Assembly (NCBI RefSeq): GCF_002964845.1
Contig: NZ_KZ672956.1
Location: 37,310-101,309 of the forward strand
Source of the DNA: Thermus tenuipuniceus
GTDB taxonomy: Bacteria > Deinococcota > Deinococci > Deinococcales > Thermaceae
DNA length: 64,000 nucleotides
Direction: 5' to 3'
Shown here: positions 59,860 through 64,000 of the stretch, piece by piece
Layout: every line of letters starts with the position of its first letter
Numbering within the stretch: the stretch's first letter is position 1
The notes under the pieces: model-generated
Told to the model about the DNA's origin: nothing
Databases searched by the model: none
The model's input: the letters and a program-made list of their open reading frames with translations, nothing else
Position numbers and translations under genes: made by a program

Positions 59860-61575
59860 CTAGGGGAGGGCCTCAAGCCAAGACTCCAGGACGCCAAAGC
59901 CGTAGCGGAAGAAGGCTTCCGAGGCTAGGTCCACCCCGGCCCTGGCCAGGATTTCCTTGGGGCTTTGGCTTTCCCCCGCCTCGAGGACCTCCAGGTACCT
60001 GGGCACGAAGGCCTTGCCCTCCTCCCGGTACTTGCCGTAGAGGGCCAGGACCACCAGGTAGCCCAGGGCGTAGCTGTAGGTGTAGAAGCGGTAGTGGACG
60101 AAGTGGGGAATGCCGGCCCAGGCCGCTTGGTCCAGCTCCGTCCACTCCACGGCATCCCCGTAAAGCCTCGCTTGCTCCTCCTGCCAGATCCCGTGGAAGG
60201 CCTCAGGGGAAAGGGCGGCTTCCCGGCGGGCCTCGAGGCTCCGCCTTTCAAAGAAGGTGTACATCACCTGGCGGAAGAGGGTGTTTACCGCGTCCTCCAC
60301 CCTTTCTGCCAGAAGGAGGGTCCTTTCCTCCTCGGAAAGCTTTTCCAGGAGAAGGTCGTCCAGAAGGATCTCCGCGAAGACGCTGGCGGTTTCCGCCAGG
60401 GGGGTGGAGGCCCCGAAGTTCAGGAGACGTTGCTTCCTGGCCAGGTAGAAGTGCACCCCGTGCCCAAGCTCGTGGGCCAGGGTGTGGGCGGCGTCCAGGT
60501 CGTCCGTGTGGTTGAGGAAGACGTAGGGGTGGGTGGAGGGAAGCCCCCCACTGCAGAAGGCCCCACCCCGCTTGCCGGGGCGGGGGTAGACATCGATCCA
60601 GCGCTTCTCAAAGAACTCCCGGGCGATCCTTTCCACCTCGGGGGAGAAGCGGCGGAAGGCCTCCAGGACCAGCGCCCTGGCCTCCTCGAAGGGCACTTTG
60701 GGCTTTTCCCGGGTGAGGGGGGCGAGGAGGTCGGGGCTCGCCACTTTTTTCCCGCCCAAGCGCTGGGCCTTCCAGCGATAATAGGCCTCCACCAGGCCGT
60801 AGTGGGCCTGGGTGGCCTCCAGGAGAGCCTCTATGTCCCGCACCTCCACCTCGTCCCGGAGGGCCACGGGCTCGAGGGGGTGGCGGTAACCCCTCAGATC
60901 CAGGTCCTGCAGGTAGTCCAGGTAGACCGCGTTGAAGACGGCGCCTAGGGTGGGGGCCTCGGCCAGGAGCTTGCCGTAAAGCTCCCGGTGGGCCTCCCGG
61001 CGCACCCCAGGGTCGGGGTCCCGCCTGAGGGCCTGCACCTCCATCTCCGTAAGTTCCCTTTCCTCCACCCGGAAGCGGAAGCGGCCCGTGTACTCCGTGT
61101 AGAACTGGCCCCAGGCGCTCCTGCCCACCAGGCCCTTCAGGTTTAGGAGTTCCTCCTCCCGCTCGGAGAGGGTGTGGGGGGCGTAGGCCCTTTGCCTTTC
61201 CAGGAAGTGGCGGAAGTCGGCGAGGCCGGGGTGGTCCAGGAGGGCCTGAAAGGCTTCCTCGGGGAGCTTGCGCAGGGTCACCTCCAGGGGCAAGAGGCGG
61301 TTTCGCACCTCGGTGTAGCGGTTCCGTATCCGGTCCAGAAGGGCTTTCGCCACCGGGTCCTGGGTGCGGGTGGCGAAGAAGAGCGAGGCATAGTTCAAGG
61401 GCTTGTAGGCCTTTTCCAGGGCCCGCTCATAGCGGCGGAAGAGGTCTTCCGCCCGCTTGGGGTCCAGGAGGTCCTTGGGGTCCAGCTCCTCCGCCAGGTG
61501 CGAGGCTTCGGCTAGGTCCCCTTCCAGGTCTGGGCTCTCGGGGCCCGAGTAGAGGTCAGAAAGGTCCCACTCCAC
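59860..61575 (-). CDS. pepF: Oligoendopeptidase F (M3 family)
   Basis: 571-residue cytoplasmic zinc oligopeptidase degrading peptides of about 7-17 residues. The zinc motif HELGH lies in AAHTLAHELGHGVHFYLA. The downstream Glu ligand is in ETASVFAEILL. SGGLPSTHPYVFLNHT and HYRFYTYSYALGYLV belong to the M3 substrate cleft. I chose GTG 61575 because TATAGT (61588-61583) is seven bases upstream and the protein then starts MEWDLSDLY, as in the family. GTG 61584 would lie inside that -10 element. It heads the pepF-truD pair. Confidence 0.92.
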   Translation of the reverse strand: MEWDLSDLYSGPESPDLEGDLAEASHLAEELDPKDLLDPKRAEDLFRRYERALEKAYKPLNYASLFFATRTQDPVAKALLDRIRNRYTEVRNRLLPLEVTLRKLPEEAFQALLDHPGLADFRHFLERQRAYAPHTLSEREEELLNLKGLVGRSAWGQFYTEYTGRFRFRVEERELTEMEVQALRRDPDPGVRREAHRELYGKLLAEAPTLGAVFNAVYLDYLQDLDLRGYRHPLEPVALRDEVEVRDIEALLEATQAHYGLVEAYYRWKAQRLGGKKVASPDLLAPLTREKPKVPFEEARALVLEAFRRFSPEVERIAREFFEKRWIDVYPRPGKRGGAFCSGGLPSTHPYVFLNHTDDLDAAHTLAHELGHGVHFYLARKQRLLNFGASTPLAETASVFAEILLDDLLLEKLSEEERTLLLAERVEDAVNTLFRQVMYTFFERRSLEARREAALSPEAFHGIWQEEQARLYGDAVEWTELDQAAWAGIPHFVHYRFYTYSYALGYLVVLALYGKYREEGKAFVPRYLEVLEAGESQSPKEILARAGVDLASEAFFRYGFGVLESWLEALP

Positions 61576-61588
61576 GCCGCCCACTATA
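61573..61588 (-). promoter_or_regulatory. -10 element and leaderless start of pepF
   Basis: On the minus strand TATAGT (61588-61583) is seven bases before GTG 61575. The alternative upstream GTG overlaps this element. The remaining gap to 61765 on the plus strand holds no ORF and no clear structure. Confidence 0.5.
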
Positions 61589-61765
61589 CCGCCCCCCGTT
61601 TAAGGGATACGTAAGGTCTTGTTCCTATCCTGAAGGGTGAGGTGGGGGGTGAAGGGAAGGGGTAGGTCGGTTGCCCCGCCCTTGGGTTTGAATCCGGGGT
61701 GGGGTTCTGGGTGCAGGTATGGGAACAGCTGAGCGGAAGAGGGGGCTTTCAAAGGGGGCAAGGCC

Positions 61766-62989
61766 ATGAAAAATAGAATTTATATCAAAAAAGTGGCGGG
61801 ACTTTTAGCCACACTGGCTTGGGTGTGGGCGCAAATGGGCCCGCCTGGTTTTCCTGCAGTGCCAGGAGGTAGCCCTCAGATGCCAGGCATGGGGGGGCAA
61901 GTGTACCAGAACCCAGCTTTGGGTATGTCGTTCTCTATCCCCCACGGGTTCCAGCTGGCACAAGAGGTGCCCTTCCCGGGTGGTCTAACGGTGGTATTTC
62001 TGCATTCCGCGGGGGCAGAACTGTATGCCACCTCCATGGACCTAGTTCAGCCCATGGATCTCCAGGGGTTCCACCAGTTCAACCTCCAGCGCTTGGCCCA
62101 GCAAGACCAGGGCTTGCGGCAACAGGGGATCCAAGTGCAACGGCAACCCCTTTCCGGCCTTTCCCTGGGCGGCAGGCCTGCCATGGGGGTGCTGAGCCAG
62201 ATCCTTTTCCAGGGGCAAAGCTACACGGACCTTTCCGTTTACACCGTGCAGGGTGGCCGGGCGTACGGCTTTCAGCTCACCGCTCCTGCTCAAGTTTTTC
62301 CCCAAGTTCAACCCCTTTTCCAGCAACTGTTAGCCCAGGTGCAGTTGATGGGGATGGGTGGGGGCTTTTCCCCGACCCCTCCGGGGATGCCTGAGTCCCC
62401 ACCCCGTGGTCCCAGCCCGCCCGGGTTACCCGGTTACCCTAGTCCTGGGCCGGGCCAGCCGGGGCCTTTACCCCCGTATCCGGGTCTGCCTTCCCAGCCC
62501 GCACCCCCTGGCGGGGCGGCCCAGGTGCCTTCCCTCCCCCAAGGACAAGCGGCTTTTACCCCTCCAGCCAACCGGGTGGTGGAGCTCAGGTACAATAAGG
62601 AGGTAGGGGATGGCAAGCGGTTCGCCGTGGTCCTAGGGGGGCTCCACTACCGCATCGAGCCCGCGGGAGCTGGCCGTTGGCGGGTGACCGAAGTGGTGAA
62701 GGACGCAGAGGGACAAACGCAGGCAACCTTTCTTTTGGATGGATTAGGACTTCAAGGAGGGAGGGAGGTGCTTCTGCCACCCGTGTGGCACACGGGTAGA
62801 ACGGAAATAGGGGGCAATAGGTTTACCCGCACCCTTCAAGGCAATCTGGTTCTCTACCGCTTCCAGGACAACCAACGACGGATAGAGTTGGCTTACCGTC
62901 AAGACGGTTGGCTGGCCTATTTCGTATACTGCGACTTTAGCACGCAACGCAATCCCTGCACCCGCTACGCCTTGAAGGAGGTTCGCTAG
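61766..62989 (+). CDS. Secreted proline-rich protein, unknown
   Basis: 407-residue protein I do not recognise. Signal peptide MKNRIYIKKVAGLLATLAWVWA, then a domain at about 45-200 (NPALGMSFSIPHGFQLAQEV onward) resembling the fold of small secreted proteins of the DcrB/PsbP type. A Pro/Gly/Ser-rich linker lies at about 208-265, and a C-terminal beta-rich domain with two Cys (CDFSTQRNPC) follows. The first codons are AT-rich (AAAAATAGAATTTATATC), and A- or T-ending codons are commoner than in the rest of the window, which suggests recent acquisition. It precedes another secreted-protein gene by 16 bases, probably in one operon. Confidence 0.75.
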   Translation: MKNRIYIKKVAGLLATLAWVWAQMGPPGFPAVPGGSPQMPGMGGQVYQNPALGMSFSIPHGFQLAQEVPFPGGLTVVFLHSAGAELYATSMDLVQPMDLQGFHQFNLQRLAQQDQGLRQQGIQVQRQPLSGLSLGGRPAMGVLSQILFQGQSYTDLSVYTVQGGRAYGFQLTAPAQVFPQVQPLFQQLLAQVQLMGMGGGFSPTPPGMPESPPRGPSPPGLPGYPSPGPGQPGPLPPYPGLPSQPAPPGGAAQVPSLPQGQAAFTPPANRVVELRYNKEVGDGKRFAVVLGGLHYRIEPAGAGRWRVTEVVKDAEGQTQATFLLDGLGLQGGREVLLPPVWHTGRTEIGGNRFTRTLQGNLVLYRFQDNQRRIELAYRQDGWLAYFVYCDFSTQRNPCTRYALKEVR

Positions 62990-63005
62990 GAATCCGAGGT
63001 GAACC

Positions 63006-63866
63006 ATGAAGGGGTTCCGCTGGACTGGCTGGTTTGGGGGGCTGTGGCTTCTTTGGGCCCTGGCCCAACAGATTGTTTACCCCCCGGACTTCGGGCCCTA
63101 CGAGGCCTTGCGGCAGAAAGCCCATGCGCAGTGCCAGGCTTACCAAGCCCAGGGGGCAGATGCCTATTTGCTGTGCTTGCAGCAGGTCTCGGTGGCCATG
63201 TGCATGGGGCCTACCGCTCCGAGGATGGACTTTATGACGGGGGTTGCTTGCGGTTTGGCTGCTTCCGCGGGATACCCTCAGCCCGGAAGGGCTGTGCTGA
63301 CAAAACCCTCCTACCGTGTGGAGTTGGCGGCTGGGATCCATAGGGAGCGGGACCCGAGAACTGGCCAGATTATCCGCGAGATTCCCGAATCTCCTGCTCC
63401 TCGGCTCTTGTTTACCTTGGAGCGAACTCCCCAAGGCCCTTACATGGGGACATGGTATACCCCTGAGGGACGGGCTGCTGAAAAGAGGTGGGTTAGTCCC
63501 GCCTGTGAGCTGCTGGGGGGCGATGGGCGTCCGGCTATGGATCTGACGCGGTGCCCTGTCTTTTCCCAAAAGTCCTACTTGCTCGATCTCCTGCCATCGC
63601 CCATGGCGGGTTTGCCTCCCAGTGCGAGGTACTTTAAGGCCGGGCGCCTGGCGGATGACTTTGATGGGGATGGGATAGTGGAAAACGGTTACATGACCAC
63701 CGGGGGTTCGGGCGGACGCCAGTTTGACTCGGGTTATGTGGAGGCCGTGGGCTATGACCCGAAGACTGGCCTGCTGAAGTATGGGTACTCCATGTTGGTG
63801 AGGGAGTCGCAAAACCCGTACACCACTTTTATTCTCGAAGCTTTTGCGTTCTACCGGGTGAGGTGA
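63006..63866 (+). CDS. Secreted Cys-containing protein, unknown
   Basis: 286-residue protein with a signal peptide (MKGFRWTGWFGGLWLLWALA). The mature part has at least six Cys (CQAYQ, LLCLQQ, AMCMG, VACGL, SPACELL, TRCPVF), compatible with disulfides. A calcium-loop-like segment DDFDGDGIVENGY near residues 219-231 has DxDxDG-type spacing, as in EF-hand or FG-GAP loops. I recognise no family. GAGGTG lies a few bases before ATG 63006. It follows the proline-rich protein gene and precedes a truncated basic ORF four bases on. Codon use is less GC-biased than in the core genome. Confidence 0.72.
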   Translation: MKGFRWTGWFGGLWLLWALAQQIVYPPDFGPYEALRQKAHAQCQAYQAQGADAYLLCLQQVSVAMCMGPTAPRMDFMTGVACGLAASAGYPQPGRAVLTKPSYRVELAAGIHRERDPRTGQIIREIPESPAPRLLFTLERTPQGPYMGTWYTPEGRAAEKRWVSPACELLGGDGRPAMDLTRCPVFSQKSYLLDLLPSPMAGLPPSARYFKAGRLADDFDGDGIVENGYMTTGGSGGRQFDSGYVEAVGYDPKTGLLKYGYSMLVRESQNPYTTFILEAFAFYRVR

Positions 63867-63869
63867 GGC

Positions 63870-64000
63870 ATGGGGGTTCTCGCTTATCCTCCTTGGCAAA
63901 AGCGGGCAGCCTTTGTGCGGCTAAGTGCCCGTGCACGAAGGGTGCTCCATTGGCAAAAGCAGAAGCGGCTTGCCCGTGGTCTTTTTGGGGCTCCCCCCCC
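63870..64000 (+). CDS. Hypothetical basic protein, 3' end outside window
   Basis: An ATG at 63870, with GAGGTGAGG upstream and four bases after the preceding stop, opens a frame that stays open to the window edge: 43 complete codons. The product begins MGVLAYPPWQKRAAFVRLS and is strongly basic, with WQK repeated (WQKRAAF and WQKQKRL). There is no signal peptide. It is too short to assign. Position and spacing suggest the same operon as the two secreted proteins. Confidence 0.5.
   Translation, partial: MGVLAYPPWQKRAAFVRLSARARRVLHWQKQKRLARGLFGAPP

Noticed and set aside
61683..61702. GGGTTTGAATCC-like sequence resembling a tRNA T arm
   Set aside because: The invariant C of the T loop is T, no 7-bp acceptor stem or anticodon arm can be drawn around it, and no T-stem partner fits.

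Overview
The window is almost certainly a chromosomal segment of a Thermus species. It is very GC-rich and packed with genes, with strong third-position G/C. The protein set is typical of the genus: a 422-residue archaeal-type AspRS, a GlpX-type FBPase, TrmFO, a B12-dependent RNR, a SpeD-type SAM decarboxylase and a four-gene sdhCDAB operon. Many genes have a TAnnnT element 6-7 bases before the start codon, the leaderless arrangement known in Thermus/Deinococcus. I found no rRNA, tRNA, IS element, CRISPR array or prophage. No stretch over 300 bases lacks a gene. The longest gaps are 26902-27168, 45579-45789, 61576-61765 and 17154-17337, and each is described in an entry.

Region 1 (1-11053, + strand) is a tightly overlapping sugar operon: GH31 alpha-glucosidase (5' end off-window), GH2 beta-mannosidase-type enzyme, GPH-family sugar symporter, GH36 alpha-galactosidase, galT, glpK, glpD. 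It fits uptake and hydrolysis of galacto(manno)oligosaccharides followed by Leloir and glycerol metabolism. No galactokinase is present.

Region 2 (11050-26901) is mixed housekeeping: ftsH, a TPR protein, a DUF4388/pseudo-receiver protein with ruvB, panB, a metal-type ABC ATPase and permease, an IscR-like regulator with a cysteine desulfurase, an acyl-CoA ligase, a phosphoribosyltransferase, a cupin, an ABC-2 exporter with a NEW3-type secreted partner, and speD.

Region 3 (27169-36544) holds sdhCDAB, non-discriminating AspRS, a secreted PLD-family protein with a C-terminal OB-like domain and a small partner gene, TatD, a CrtC/AttH-like lipoprotein, an FMN reductase and tsaB.

Region 4 (36573-42172) is a CUT1 ABC transporter resembling the glycerol-3-phosphate (Ugp) type, without its ATPase, followed by an aldehyde:ferredoxin oxidoreductase. 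Region 5 (42169-61575) carries DUF58-nrdJ-glpX, hisF-hisIE, trmFO, the operon uvrC-argS-htrA-dNK-dNK-murE, an M19 dipeptidase, a PaaI thioesterase, two degenerate alpha/beta-hydrolases, a small outer-membrane-like protein, truD and pepF.

Region 6 (about 61600-64000) looks accessory. It has two unrecognised secreted proteins and the start of a third gene, with codon use unlike the rest and none of the CCTCGAGG palindromes that pepper the other 61 kb.

The most interesting signals are the iterated CCTCGAGG palindrome, the fixed-spacing leaderless promoters (two as divergent pairs sharing one -10), the paired nucleophile-less alpha/beta-hydrolases, the MalG-type permease with a large insertion, and two unexplained structured intergenic regions.
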